64,000 bases of DNA, from the NCBI RefSeq assembly GCF_014649695.1, contig NZ_BMTN01000025.1:1-64000 (forward strand), given 5' to 3'. A program made the translations under genes and the position numbers. The notes under the pieces are model-generated. The model was not told where the DNA came from and did no database searches. It saw only the letters and a program-made list of their open reading frames with translations. This DNA comes from Streptomyces kurssanovii (lineage in GTDB: Bacteria > Actinomycetota > Actinomycetes > Streptomycetales > Streptomycetaceae). Below are positions 1 to 8,888 of this stretch, piece after piece (the stretch's first letter is position 1; every line of letters begins with the position of its first letter).

Positions 1-88
1 CTACGACGAGACGAAAGCTTTCCCAACTCAGCCACTCAAAGACCATTCCGCCATCGCGGCTTGACGCTTATCCGCGTGGGATGTCTTG

Positions 89-649
89 TCAGTCCTTGTG
101 GACTGTCCCGTCGGGGTCCAGGCCCTTGAACGACAGCAGCACGATGAGGACACCGCCGCACACGATCGCGGAGTCCGCGAGGTTGAAGACGGCGAAGTGC
201 GCGGGCGCGATGAAGTCCACGACCGCGCCCTCGAAGACGCCGGGCGAGCGGAAGATCCGGTCCGTCAGGTTGCCGAGCGCCCCGCCCAGCAGCAGACCGA
301 GGGCGACCGCCCACGGACCGCTGTAGAGCTTGCGCGCCAGCCGCACGATCACGACGATCACGGTCGCCGCGATGAAGGTGAAGATGATGGTGAAGGCCTC
401 ACCCATGCCGAACGCGGCGCCCGGGTTCCGTACCGCCTCGAACTTCAGCCAGTCGCCGATGATCTCGATCGGCTCGTGGTGCTCCAGCTTGGCCACCACG
501 AGCAGCTTGCTGCCGAGGTCGAGCAGATAGGCGATGAGCGCCACCGCGAACAGCACGGCGATCTTGCGCCTGCCCTTCGGCGGCTCGGCGGGCGCCGCAG
601 CCTCGTCGTCAACATCTGGCGTACCGATGATGCGCTCCGCCTCTGCCAC
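89..649 (-). CDS. lspA: Lipoprotein signal peptidase (signal peptidase II)
   Basis: A 186-residue inner-membrane aspartic protease that removes the signal peptide from diacylglyceryl-modified prolipoproteins. The sequence shows a roughly 30-residue charged cytoplasmic N-terminus, four hydrophobic segments, and the family blocks [23 protein letters not shown] and VFNLADS. The aspartates of the last two blocks are the catalytic pair. Length is normal for actinobacterial LspA once the N-terminal extension is counted. It lies 60 nt downstream of the DksA-like gene on the same strand. Family assignment is secure. The 88 nt before its stop codon, at the window edge, show no gene. Confidence 0.96.
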   Translation of the reverse strand: MAEAERIIGTPDVDDEAAAPAEPPKGRRKIAVLFAVALIAYLLDLGSKLLVVAKLEHHEPIEIIGDWLKFEAVRNPGAAFGMGEAFTIIFTFIAATVIVVIVRLARKLYSGPWAVALGLLLGGALGNLTDRIFRSPGVFEGAVVDFIAPAHFAVFNLADSAIVCGGVLIVLLSFKGLDPDGTVHKD

Positions 650-709
650 GTGAGTCCCTCAACCCTAGGTTCCTGACTGAGGACGAGGGTACGGCACGCC
701 TCCGCTCGG

Positions 710-2227
710 TCAGCCCCTGCGTTCCTGCTTCTGCTTGCACTCCACGCACAGGGTCGCCCGTGGGAACGCCTGCATACGGGCCTTGCCGATCGGCTTGCCG
801 CAGCTCTCGCACCGACCGTACGTCCCGGTGTCGAGCCGCTGCAGAGCGCGCTCCGTCTGCTCGAGCATCTCGCGGCCGTTGGCCGCGAGCGCCATCTCGT
901 GCTCGCGCGTGATGTTCTTCGCGCCGGTGTCGGCCTCGTCGTCGCCGGCGCCGTCGCCGGAGTCCCGCATCAGCCCTGCGAGCGCCGCCTCCGAGGACGT
1001 GATCTCCGCGTTCAGCCGCGCCGCCTCGCCTTCGAGCTCGGTCCGCGCCTCGTCCACCTCCTCCTGGGTCCACGGATCCTCACCGGGCCGCACCGCCAGC
1101 TCGCCCGGCGGTGTCGCGGCCGCCGCACCGGCCGTGGGAACCGCCACCGCGCTTCCGCCTGCGCCTGATGCCCTACCCGCGGTCTTCTTCGCTGCCACCG
1201 TCCTGGCTCCTGTCTGCTTCGCGGCCTCGGCCGCCCCCTTGGCCGCGGGCGCGGCCTGTGTCGCGGCGGTCGCCCGCTCGGCGACCTCCGTGGTCACCGG
1301 TCCGGGCGCCGGATCGGCGTCCGTACCGGCCTTCTTCCCGGCCCTGCGGGCCGTGGTCCTCTTCGCCGGCGCCGCCTTCTCGGCGCCGTCCGCCGCGGCG
1401 ACGGCGTTCTCGGCCGACCCCGCCTCGGCGGCGTCCTTGGCCACACCCTTCTTGGCCGAGGCGGTCTTCTTGGTCCTGGCGGCCGCATTCCTGCCGGCCG
1501 CTTTCTTGGCCTTGGTCGCCGCCTTACCGACGGTGGCCGGCTTCTTGCCGGCCGCCTTCTCGATCCTCGCCGCAGCCTTGCCGGCCGACGGCGCTTCGAC
1601 CGGCGGCTCCTCGGCCGCGGTCGTCGCCTTGGCCGCCGCCGTCTTGGCACCGGCCTTGCCGGCGGCGGCCGGCTTCCTGGTCCTGGCCGGCGCCTTCCCG
1701 GACGGGGCCGCTACGGCTGCCGGCTGCCCGGCGGCGGCCTCGTCGGCCGCGGGCGGCACGTCGGCCGCCGCCTCCTTGGCGCCGGCCCCGGTACGGGTGG
1801 TGCTCGTCGTGGTCGTGGTCGTCTTCGCTGAGGGCTCCTTGGCTGTCGTGCTGTCGGCTGCAGGCTCGGTCGTCTTCTTCGCGGGGGCCGCCGGGGCCTT
1901 CCCTGCCGCTTCCTCGGCCACCGCCTTCTTCGCCGGGGTCTTCCTGGCTGTCGACCCGCTCGTCGTCGTCCTCCTCGCCGAAGTCCCGCCGCCGGACGTC
2001 TTGCGCGACGCGGACCCGCCGGTGGATCGGGCCGCCGTGCCCGGTGCTCCCGTGGCGGCCGTCTTAAGGGCCACCGGCTCCTCGGCGGTGCCGGCCGTCC
2101 GGGACGTGGACTTCCGGGGCGCGGACTTCTTCCCGGAGGGTTCCCGGGAGGCCGGCCTCCCGGACGTCGCCCCCGCGGCGGCGGAACGCGCGGACGCCGT
2201 CTTCCCGGCAGTCTTCTTCGCCACCAT
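710..2227 (-). CDS. TraR/DksA C4 zinc-finger protein with a long Lys/Ala-rich N-terminal domain
   Basis: I start this gene at the ATG at 2227 (MVAKKTAGK...), giving 505 residues. GAAGGGG lies about 8 nt upstream; the open frame continues further 5' but lacks such a site. The C-terminal ~125 residues are a DksA/TraR module: a coiled-coil-like acidic segment (TQEEVDEARTELEGEAARLN), then a C4 zinc finger CESC-x17-CVEC. DksA-family proteins bind RNA polymerase through the secondary channel. The preceding ~380 residues are low complexity, rich in KKTA, AGKA and KAAA motifs, like the tails of histone H1 or mycobacterial HupB. That suggests nucleic-acid binding, but this is inference. The tail length is likely to vary between strains. 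Confidence 0.88.
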   Translation of the reverse strand: MVAKKTAGKTASARSAAAGATSGRPASREPSGKKSAPRKSTSRTAGTAEEPVALKTAATGAPGTAARSTGGSASRKTSGGGTSARRTTTSGSTARKTPAKKAVAEEAAGKAPAAPAKKTTEPAADSTTAKEPSAKTTTTTTSTTRTGAGAKEAAADVPPAADEAAAGQPAAVAAPSGKAPARTRKPAAAGKAGAKTAAAKATTAAEEPPVEAPSAGKAAARIEKAAGKKPATVGKAATKAKKAAGRNAAARTKKTASAKKGVAKDAAEAGSAENAVAAADGAEKAAPAKRTTARRAGKKAGTDADPAPGPVTTEVAERATAATQAAPAAKGAAEAAKQTGARTVAAKKTAGRASGAGGSAVAVPTAGAAAATPPGELAVRPGEDPWTQEEVDEARTELEGEAARLNAEITSSEAALAGLMRDSGDGAGDDEADTGAKNITREHEMALAANGREMLEQTERALQRLDTGTYGRCESCGKPIGKARMQAFPRATLCVECKQKQERRG

Positions 2228-2476
2228 GGCCGCGGCCCCTTCACATATTGTGATCTTGCTCGCGAATCGTGCTGGGACGATAAATCGACCCCAGCCCCGC
2301 GGCAACGGGGCACGCCGCCGGTTCGGCCCGCCCCGCGCTGCGAGAAGCCGGGACTGCATCGGTTGTGCCCAGCTCTCCGCCAGGTAATCCGCCATGGACG
2401 CCGCACCGCACCCCCGGAGGACGTCCATGTCCCGGGTGTGGCCATTCGGGTCAACCGCGCCGCGGTCGAAAAGCGG

Positions 2477-2506
2477 TCGGACCCTCGACGTCGAGGCCCG
2501 TACACT
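2477..2506 (+). promoter_or_regulatory. Promoter for the T-box/ileS transcript
   Basis: TCGGAC at 2477-2482 and TACACT at 2501-2506 are 18 nt apart, a reasonable vegetative -35/-10 pair for Streptomyces. The predicted start near 2513 would place the whole T-box leader in the transcript. Confidence 0.5.
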
Positions 2507-2512
2507 GGGCCC

Positions 2513-2787
2513 AGCGAAAGGCGTGGATGGGGACGAGTAGCGTCGTACGCAGCCATGAGCGACCCGGGGACGGTGAGAGCCCGGGGGCGAGCGCGATGTG
2601 AAGCATCACCCCGGAGCCGCCGGAAGAAAGCCGCGGGGATCCCGTGGCCGGTAGAACCGGCGTCGCGACCCCAATGAGGGGGCGGTGACCTGTGCACCGC
2701 CAAGGAGGGTGGTACCGCGGGAGCCGCGCAGCATCGGCGCTCTCGTCCCTCCGACGGAAGAAAAATGTCCGCCGGAGGAGTTCGTAG
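2513..2787 (+). promoter_or_regulatory. T-box riboswitch of ileS, translational (SD-sequestering) type
   Basis: The conserved T-box sequence AGGGTGGTACCGCG is intact at 2706-2719. Its TGGT bulge would pair with the ACCA end of tRNA-Ile. An ATC triplet at 2605-2607, followed by A, sits in the 5' stem region and is the likely Ile specifier. The 3' part shows no terminator. Instead cctccgacgg (2748-2757) can pair with ccgccggagg (2769-2778), ten base pairs with one mismatch, and this buries the ileS Shine-Dalgarno GGAGGAG (2774-2780). Uncharged tRNA-Ile should stabilise the alternative fold and free the ribosome site. This matches the actinobacterial ileS T-box class; the fold was drawn by eye. 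Confidence 0.9.
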
Positions 2788-5700
2788 ATGACACCCCCCC
2801 AGTACCGTCAGGTGCCGGCCCAGGTCGACCTGCCCGCGCTCGAGCACGCCGTGCTCGACTTCTGGCGCGAGAGCAAGATCTTCACCAAGAGCCTCGAGCA
2901 GTCCGAGGGCCGCCCCGAGTGGGTGTTCTACGAGGGCCCGCCCACGGCGAACGGCATGCCCGGCGCGCACCACATCGAGGCCCGCGTCTTCAAGGACGTC
3001 TTCCCCCGCTTCCGCACCATGCGCGGCTACCACGTGGGCCGCAAGGCCGGCTGGGACTGCCACGGCCTGCCGGTCGAGCTCGCCGTCGAGAAGGAACTCG
3101 GCTTCTCCGGCAAGAAGGACATCGAGGCGTACGGCATCGCCGAGTTCAACGCCAAGTGCCGTGAGTCGGTGACCCGGCACACGGACGCCTTCGCCGAGCT
3201 CACGACCCGCATGGGTTACTGGACCGACCTCGACGACCCCTACCGCACCATGGACCCGGACTACATCCAGTCGGTGTGGTGGTCTCTGAAGGAGATCTTC
3301 AACAAGGGCCTGCTGGTCCAGGACCACCGTGTCGCACCCTGGTGCCCGCGCTGCGGCACCGGCCTGTCCGACCACGAGCTGGCGCAGGGCTACGAGACGG
3401 TCGTCGACCCCTCCGTCTTCGTGCGCTTCCCGCTCACGAGCGGCCCGCTCGCGGGCGAGGCCGCGCTCCTGGTGTGGACGACGACCCCGTGGACCCTGGT
3501 GTCCAACACGGCGGTCGCCGCGCACCCCGAGGTCACGTACGTCGTGGCGACGAACGGCGAGGAGAAGCTCGTCGTCGCCGAGCCGCTGCTGGAGAAGGCC
3601 CTCGGCGAGGGCTGGGAGGCCACCGGGCAGACGTTCACCGGCGCGGAGATGGAGCGCTGGACGTACCAGCGCCCGTTCGAGTTGGTGGAGTTCCCCGCGG
3701 AGGCCCACTACGTGGTCAACGCCGACTACGTGACCACCGAGGACGGTACGGGTCTGGTCCACCAGTCCCCCGCGTTCGGTGAGGACGACCTCAAGGTCTG
3801 CCGCTCCTACGGCCTGCCGGTCGTGAACCCGGTCCGCCCCGACGGCACCTTCGAGGAGGACGTGCCGCTGGTCGGCGGTGTCTTCTTCAAGAAGGCTGAC
3901 GAGGCGCTGACCGCCGACCTCCAGGCCCGCGGTCTCCTCTTCAAGCACATCCCTTACGAGCACAGCTACCCGCACTGCTGGCGCTGCCACACCGCGCTGC
4001 TGTACTACGCGCAGCCGTCCTGGTACATCCGCACGACGGCCGTCAAGGACCGGCTGCTGGCGGAGAACGAGGCCACGAACTGGTTCCCCGACTCGGTCAA
4101 GCAGGGCCGCTACGGGGACTGGCTCAACAACAACATCGACTGGGCCCTGTCGCGCAACCGCTACTGGGGCACGCCGCTGCCGATCTGGCGCTGCGAGGAC
4201 GACCACCTCACTTGCGTCGGCTCGCTCGCGGAGCTGTCCGAGCTGACGGGGACCGACCAGTCCGGCCTGGACCCGCACCGCCCGTACATCGACGCGGTCA
4301 CCTTCGACTGTCCGCAGTGCTCCGGCACCGCGACGCGTGTGCCGGAGGTGATCGACGCCTGGTACGACTCGGGCTCGATGCCGTTCGCGCAGTGGGGCTA
4401 CCCGTACAAGAACAAGGAGATCTTCGAGAAGCGCTACCCGGCGCAGTTCATCTCGGAGGCGATCGACCAGACCCGCGGCTGGTTCTACACGCTGATGGCC
4501 GTCGGCACGCTGGTCTTCGACAAGTCGTCGTACGAGAACGTGGTCTGCCTCGGCCACATCCTCGCCGAGGACGGCCGCAAGATGTCCAAGCACCTCGGCA
4601 ACATCCTTCAGCCGATCCCGCTGATGGACCAGCACGGTGCCGACGCGGTCCGCTGGTTCATGGCGGCCGGCGGCTCGCCGTGGGCGGCACGGCGCGTGGG
4701 CCACGGCACGATCCAGGAGGTCGTGCGCAAGACCCTGCTCACGTACTGGAACACGGTGGCCTTCCAGGCCCTGTACGCCCGCACCTCGGGCTGGGCCCCC
4801 TCGGCCGCCGACCCGGCCCCGGCGGAGCGCACGGTCCTCGACCGGTGGCTGCTCTCCGAGCTGCACGCCCTGGTGGACCAGGTCACGCAGGCGATGGAGG
4901 CGTACGACACCCAGCGTGCCGGCAAGCTGCTCTCCGCGTTCGTCGACGACCTGTCGAACTGGTACGTGCGCCGCTCGCGCCGCCGCTTCTGGCAGGGTGA
5001 CGCGGCGGCGCTGCGGACGCTGCACGACGTGGTGGAGACCGTCACGCGACTGATGGCACCGCTGACGCCGTTCATCACCGAGCGGGTCTGGCAGGACCTG
5101 ATCGTCCCGGTGGCGCCGGACGCCCCCGAGTCCGTCCACCTGTCCTCCTGGCCGGAGGCCGACCTCGACGCCATCGACCCGACGCTGTCGACCCAGATGG
5201 CACTCGTGCGCCGGCTGGTCGAGCTGGGCCGCGCGACGCGGGCCGAGTCGGGCGTGAAGACCCGCCAGCCCCTGTCGCGGGCCCTGGTGGCGGCGACCGG
5301 CTTCTCGGCGCTCTCCGAGGAGCTCCAGGCGCAGATCACGGAGGAGCTGAACGTCTCCTCGCTGGCGTCCCTGTCCGAGGTCGGCGGCTCGCTCGTGGAC
5401 ACCACGGCCAAGGCCAACTTCCGTGCGCTGGGCAAGCGCTTCGGCAAGGGCGTCCAGGACGTGGCCAAGGCGGTCGCCGCCGCGGACGCCGCCGCGCTCT
5501 CCCTGGCGCTGCGGTCCGGCGAGGCGACGCTCGAGGTCAACGGCGAGACGATCACGCTGTCCCCGGAAGAGGTCATCATCACGGAGACCCCGCGGGAGGG
5601 CTGGTCGGTCGCCTCCGACTCCGGTGCGACGGTCGCGCTGGACCTCGAGATCACGCCCGAGCTGCGCCGGGCCGGTCTGGCCCGTGACGCGATCCGCCTC

Positions 5701-5928
5701 ATCCAGGAGGCCCGCAAGAACAGCGGCCTGGACGTCGCGGACCGGATCGCCCTCCGCTGGACCTCCGAGGACCCCGAGGTCACCTCGGCCCTGGCGGACC
5801 ATGCGTCGCTGATCGCGGACGAGGTGCTGGCGACGGACTTCGCGGAGGGCGGGGCACCGGACGGCACGTACGGTGCGCCGTTCACGGACGAGGGCCTGTC
5901 CCTGACGTTCCGCCTCCGCAAGGCGTAG
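2788..5928 (+). CDS. ileS: Isoleucyl-tRNA synthetase, IleRS2-like, with altered HIGH motif
   Basis: A 1046-residue class I synthetase that charges tRNA-Ile in the cytoplasm. Length and C-terminal layout fit the eukaryote-like IleRS2 branch. Visible blocks include WDCHGLPVE near residue 95, the editing (CP1) domain with LVWTTTPWTL, two CxxC pairs (WCPRC, DCPQC), WYDSG, TRGWFYTL, and KMSKH at 598-602. The signature normally written HxGH reads G59-A60-H61-H62 here, that is GxHH. The ATG is 7 nt after GGAGGAG within the T-box hairpin. It is followed by a terminator and has no co-transcribed neighbour. Confidence 0.97.
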   Translation: MTPPQYRQVPAQVDLPALEHAVLDFWRESKIFTKSLEQSEGRPEWVFYEGPPTANGMPGAHHIEARVFKDVFPRFRTMRGYHVGRKAGWDCHGLPVELAVEKELGFSGKKDIEAYGIAEFNAKCRESVTRHTDAFAELTTRMGYWTDLDDPYRTMDPDYIQSVWWSLKEIFNKGLLVQDHRVAPWCPRCGTGLSDHELAQGYETVVDPSVFVRFPLTSGPLAGEAALLVWTTTPWTLVSNTAVAAHPEVTYVVATNGEEKLVVAEPLLEKALGEGWEATGQTFTGAEMERWTYQRPFELVEFPAEAHYVVNADYVTTEDGTGLVHQSPAFGEDDLKVCRSYGLPVVNPVRPDGTFEEDVPLVGGVFFKKADEALTADLQARGLLFKHIPYEHSYPHCWRCHTALLYYAQPSWYIRTTAVKDRLLAENEATNWFPDSVKQGRYGDWLNNNIDWALSRNRYWGTPLPIWRCEDDHLTCVGSLAELSELTGTDQSGLDPHRPYIDAVTFDCPQCSGTATRVPEVIDAWYDSGSMPFAQWGYPYKNKEIFEKRYPAQFISEAIDQTRGWFYTLMAVGTLVFDKSSYENVVCLGHILAEDGRKMSKHLGNILQPIPLMDQHGADAVRWFMAAGGSPWAARRVGHGTIQEVVRKTLLTYWNTVAFQALYARTSGWAPSAADPAPAERTVLDRWLLSELHALVDQVTQAMEAYDTQRAGKLLSAFVDDLSNWYVRRSRRRFWQGDAAALRTLHDVVETVTRLMAPLTPFITERVWQDLIVPVAPDAPESVHLSSWPEADLDAIDPTLSTQMALVRRLVELGRATRAESGVKTRQPLSRALVAATGFSALSEELQAQITEELNVSSLASLSEVGGSLVDTTAKANFRALGKRFGKGVQDVAKAVAAADAAALSLALRSGEATLEVNGETITLSPEEVIITETPREGWSVASDSGATVALDLEITPELRRAGLARDAIRLIQEARKNSGLDVADRIALRWTSEDPEVTSALADHASLIADEVLATDFAEGGAPDGTYGAPFTDEGLSLTFRLRKA

Positions 5929-5944
5929 CACGCGCGAACGCTGC

Positions 5945-5972
5945 GGGCCCGGCCACACCTGTGACCGGGCCC
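5945..5972 (+). terminator. Hairpin after ileS
   Basis: gggcccggccaca pairs with tgtgaccgggccc (13 positions, one mismatch, 2-nt loop), followed by gccggctttt. It lies 17 nt after the ileS stop. Confidence 0.75.
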
Positions 5973-6325
5973 GCCGGCTTTTCCGACCCCACCGGCCTGC
6001 GGCCCCCGCCGACGGACGCACCCCGGCCTTGCAGGAACTCCAGCCCCGCTGGAGTTTGAGGCGCGGGGGTCCGGCACGCGCCAGGCCCCGCCGACCCCGC
6101 CGGCTGGCTTTTCCGGCCTCGCCGACACCGGCGGCCCGGACCGTGCCAGGCCCCACCGGCCTGGCACGTGCTGGGCGGGGCCGGGCCGGGCACCCGGTAC
6201 GCGCGCATGGAGGCCGCTGCACGGGGCCGTTCCCCACTCCGCCCCTTCCCCGAAACCGGGCTCCGCCCGGACCCGCCACCGCGCTGCGCGCGGTGTTTCG
6301 GGGGCTCTGCCCCCGGACCCCACGC

Positions 6326-6545
6326 CTCCGTCGCCGGCGAGGCTGAATGCCGCGCAGCGGCATTTCCAGCCCGCCCGAAGGCACCTCCCACGGCCGCCAG
6401 GCCGTAGGGGGAGCTTGAGGACACCGCGCGGAGCGCGGTACGGGGTCCGGGGCTTGCCCCGCCACGCGGCGGAGCCGCACATCGGTACAGCGGGAAGGGG
6501 CGGGGAGGGGAACGGGCCCGCCGCAGGCGTCACCCGCCCACGCAC
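6326..6545. repeat. Interspersed intergenic repeat, copy 1
   Basis: Shares with 47224-47420 the blocks cgaggctga, ccagcccgcccg, a ttgaggxcaccgcgcg block, and a run of over 45 nt (from cacgcggcggagccgcac through cggggagggg) that is essentially identical. The 37-nt module at 6380-6416 is the exact reverse complement of 47224-47260 and can fold as a hairpin (acggcc/ggccgt core). Such GC-rich, hairpin-bearing blocks between genes are common in Streptomyces; no coding role is seen. Confidence 0.85.
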
Positions 6546-6566
6546 CCGCACCCACCCCACGCAAAA

Positions 6567-6604
6567 GGCCGGGCCCGGAGTGCGTTCGCACCCCGGGCCC
6601 GGCC
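6567..6604 (-). terminator. Hairpin terminator of divIVA
   Basis: GGCCGGGCCCGG (6567-6578) pairs with CCGGGCCCGGCC (6593-6604) around an inner GTGC/GCAC stem. On the minus strand it is followed by TTTTGCG, so it terminates transcription from divIVA. Confidence 0.8.
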
Positions 6605-6647
6605 CCGCAGTCTGCCGACGGCTACGCGCGCTGCGCGCGCAAGCCCG

Positions 6648-7742
6648 TCAGTTGTCGTCCTCGTCGATCAGGAAACCGCGCATCGGCGACGGCGCCTGCT
6701 GCATCGGCTGCGGCGCCTGCGGCCGCACCGGTGCCATCGGCTGGGTCATCGCCGGCGACATCTGCTGCTGGCCGCCGTACGACGGGCCGGACGGCGACGG
6801 CCCGTGGCCGCCCATCGTCTGGTTGCCGTAGGACGGGGCGCTCGCGCCGGCCGGTGCCATGGAAGGCGCCGGGGACGGCGGCAGCGACGCGGCCGCGGGC
6901 TGGCGCGGCGGGGCCAGGGAGTCGTCCGCCTGGGTCTCCAGCTGACGCAGCTGGCTCTCCAGGTAGGACTTCAGCCGGGTCCGGTACTCGCGCTCGAAGC
7001 CCCGCAGGTCCTCGACCTTGCGCTCCAGCGTGGCGCGCGCGGACTCGAGGGAGCCCATGGCGACGCGGTGCTTCTCCTGGGCGTCCCGCTCGAGGGCGTC
7101 GGCCTTGGCGCGGGCGTCCCGCTCCAGGCCCTCGGCACGCGAACGAGCCTCGCCGACGATCTTGTTGGCCTCGGAACGGGCCTCCGCGATCGCCTGGTCA
7201 GCGGTCTGCTGGGCCAGCGAGAGCACGCGCGCGGCGCTGTCCCCGCCGGGTGCCTGACCCATCGGACCGGGGCCCTGCGGGCCGCCGTGTCCGCCCATGG
7301 GTCCGCCCATCGGGCCGCCCATGGGTCCGCCCTGCATCGGGCCGGGGCCCATCGGGCCTCCAGGACCCTGGGGGCCACCGTGGCTGGGACCGGCCGGCAA
7401 CTGCGGTGCTCCGCCCGGCAGCTGGGGCGGACCCATCTGCGGGGGCTGCTGCTGGACCGGCGGTCCCGATATGGCGGCGGGCACGGGGGCACCGGGACCG
7501 CCCTGGCCACGGCCGTCCTGCGGCTCAGGCGGTTTACGCATGCCCTGTTGCTGCTGGTTCTGCGCGGCGGCACGCGTCGCCGCGGCCAGCTTCGCGCGCA
7601 GGTCCTCGTTCTCGCGGAGCAGACGGGTCAGCTCGGACTCGACCTCGTCGAGGAAGGCATCGACCTCGTCCTCGTCGTAGCCTTCTCGGAGGCGGACGGT
7701 CGTGAACTGCTTGTTCCGCACGTCCTCGGGAGTCAGCGGCAT
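6648..7742 (-). CDS. divIVA: DivIVA polar-growth protein
   Basis: A 364-residue cytoplasmic coiled-coil protein that marks the hyphal tip and recruits the polar growth machinery; DivIVA is essential in Streptomyces. The N-terminal domain (MPLTPEDVRNKQF, then DEDEVDAFLDEVE) is the membrane-curvature-sensing DivIVA block. Residues ~40-60 form a first coiled coil. A Gly/Pro/Gln/Met-rich linker (GPMGGPMGG repeats) spans about residues 70-165. A long second coiled coil (~168-265) follows, then a Pro/Ala/Gln-rich tail ending DEDDN. It is last in the ftsZ-side gene row, 49 nt after the YggT gene. The long linker is typical of Streptomyces DivIVA. Confidence 0.97.
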   Translation of the reverse strand: MPLTPEDVRNKQFTTVRLREGYDEDEVDAFLDEVESELTRLLRENEDLRAKLAAATRAAAQNQQQQGMRKPPEPQDGRGQGGPGAPVPAAISGPPVQQQPPQMGPPQLPGGAPQLPAGPSHGGPQGPGGPMGPGPMQGGPMGGPMGGPMGGHGGPQGPGPMGQAPGGDSAARVLSLAQQTADQAIAEARSEANKIVGEARSRAEGLERDARAKADALERDAQEKHRVAMGSLESARATLERKVEDLRGFEREYRTRLKSYLESQLRQLETQADDSLAPPRQPAAASLPPSPAPSMAPAGASAPSYGNQTMGGHGPSPSGPSYGGQQQMSPAMTQPMAPVRPQAPQPMQQAPSPMRGFLIDEDDN

Positions 7743-7791
7743 CTCTTCTTCACCTCTACGTAGTCGTCGGCAGTCGGCAGGACCGTATCGC

Positions 7792-8088
7792 TCACATCGA
7801 GTTCCCCAAGCCGCGCACGATGGAGATCAGGATGTAGACGATGATCATCAGAACGAAGAAGGACAGGTCGAGTGCCACGCCCCCGAGACGCAACGGCGGG
7901 ATGAATCGCCGCAGAAGCTTGAGCGGTGGATCGGTGACAGTGTAGGTGGCCTCCAGAACGACCACCATCGCCTTGCCGGGTTGCCATGAACGGGCGAACT
8001 GGAAGACGTAGTCCATGACGAGCCGGAAGATCAGCACGACAAGGAAGCACATCAGCGCGATGTAGACCACATCCAGTGCGACGCCCAT
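7792..8088 (-). CDS. YggT family small membrane protein
   Basis: The ATG at 8088 gives 98 residues (MGVALDVVYIAL...), preceded by GGGAGAGGGAAG. A longer frame upstream is Arg/Gly-rich and unlikely to be translated. Two hydrophobic segments flank the family motif DPPLKLLRRFIPPLRLGGV. YggT proteins are integral membrane proteins conserved beside sepF and divIVA in Gram-positive bacteria. A role in division or membrane organisation is inferred mainly from that context. Confidence 0.9.
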   Translation of the reverse strand: MGVALDVVYIALMCFLVVLIFRLVMDYVFQFARSWQPGKAMVVVLEATYTVTDPPLKLLRRFIPPLRLGGVALDLSFFVLMIIVYILISIVRGLGNSM

Positions 8089-8158
8089 CCCGCGCTTCCC
8101 TCTCCCCTGACTCTCGTCTTCGCCGGCCGTTCGGCCGGGTCGTTCCCGGTGTCTTTTC

Positions 8159-8764
8159 TCAGCTCTGGTTGAAGAACCCGCCCTCTGCGATGCGGGCCTT
8201 GTCTTCCGCCGTGACATCGACGTTAGCAGGCGACAACAGGAACACCTTCTGCGTCACTCGCTCAATGCTGCCATGCAGACCGAAGACGAGTCCCGCGGCA
8301 AAGTCGACAAGTCGCTTCGCATCCGTGTCGTCCATCTCCGTGAGATTCATGATCACGGGTGTTCCCTCGCGGAAGTGTTCCCCGATGGTACGGGCCTCGT
8401 TGTAGGTCCGCGGATGCAGCGTGGTGATGCGGTAGGGCTCCCGCTCGGACACGACCTTGGGCATGATCACCGGTGCACTCTTCTCCATGCTCGGGCGTTC
8501 AGGTGTGATGGATGCCACGGGGGCGATCCGCGCCGGGCGTCCACTGTCGACCGGGAGGGAAACCGGCTCACGCGGTGCGGGCGGCGCCGCCACCCGCACC
8601 GGCTCCTCACGCTCGATCTGGCGGGGAGGCTGGTGCCGCCGGTGCTCCCGCTCGGGCTCCGGCTCGGGTTCGAAGTCGTCATCGGGGTCGAAACCCCGGC
8701 CGTCGTACCCATCGTCCTCCACGAGGCCGAGGTAGACCGCCATCTTGCGCATCGCGCCGGCCAT
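8159..8764 (-). CDS. sepF: SepF cell-division protein
   Basis: A 201-residue protein that polymerises and tethers FtsZ to the membrane; it replaces FtsA, which this cluster lacks. The N-terminal [14 protein letters not shown] is the membrane-binding amphipathic helix. An acidic, proline-rich linker (~18-95) follows, then the C-terminal SepF core with [30 protein letters not shown] and the [19 protein letters not shown] block. The ATG at 8764 is preceded by GGAGGACT. It sits between yggS and yggT in the usual order. Confidence 0.96.
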   Translation of the reverse strand: MAGAMRKMAVYLGLVEDDGYDGRGFDPDDDFEPEPEPEREHRRHQPPRQIEREEPVRVAAPPAPREPVSLPVDSGRPARIAPVASITPERPSMEKSAPVIMPKVVSEREPYRITTLHPRTYNEARTIGEHFREGTPVIMNLTEMDDTDAKRLVDFAAGLVFGLHGSIERVTQKVFLLSPANVDVTAEDKARIAEGGFFNQS

Positions 8765-8888
8765 TCTCTGAGTCCTCCGCTCTGTGGTGGATCGGCATTC
8801 GTCACCAAGTGCCCGCGATCCACTCGGTCTGCCCGCTTTGGGCGGGAATGACCATATTTTCTACTGTGGTCCGACTTGCTTCGCGACG

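Larger units (their letters stand above)
5929..6647. other. 719-nt gene-free gap between ileS and divIVA
   Basis: The gap holds the ileS terminator, a GC-rich stretch with no coding signal, an interspersed repeat copy (6326-6545) and the divIVA terminator. Open frames here are antisense or composition artefacts: none has a ribosome site or recognisable domain. Confidence 0.7.

Noticed and set aside
735-2387. Plus-strand frame of ~550 codons opposite the DksA-like gene
   Set aside because: Mirror of the Ala/Lys-rich repeats of the minus gene (Ala/Phe/Leu-rich), no start signal, no domain.
1711-6591. Open frame of about 1626 codons on the minus strand antisense to ileS
   Set aside because: Composition artefact of high-GC codon bias. 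It covers ileS, which has clear motifs; the product is Arg/Gly/Val-rich without domains, and no ribosome site is seen.
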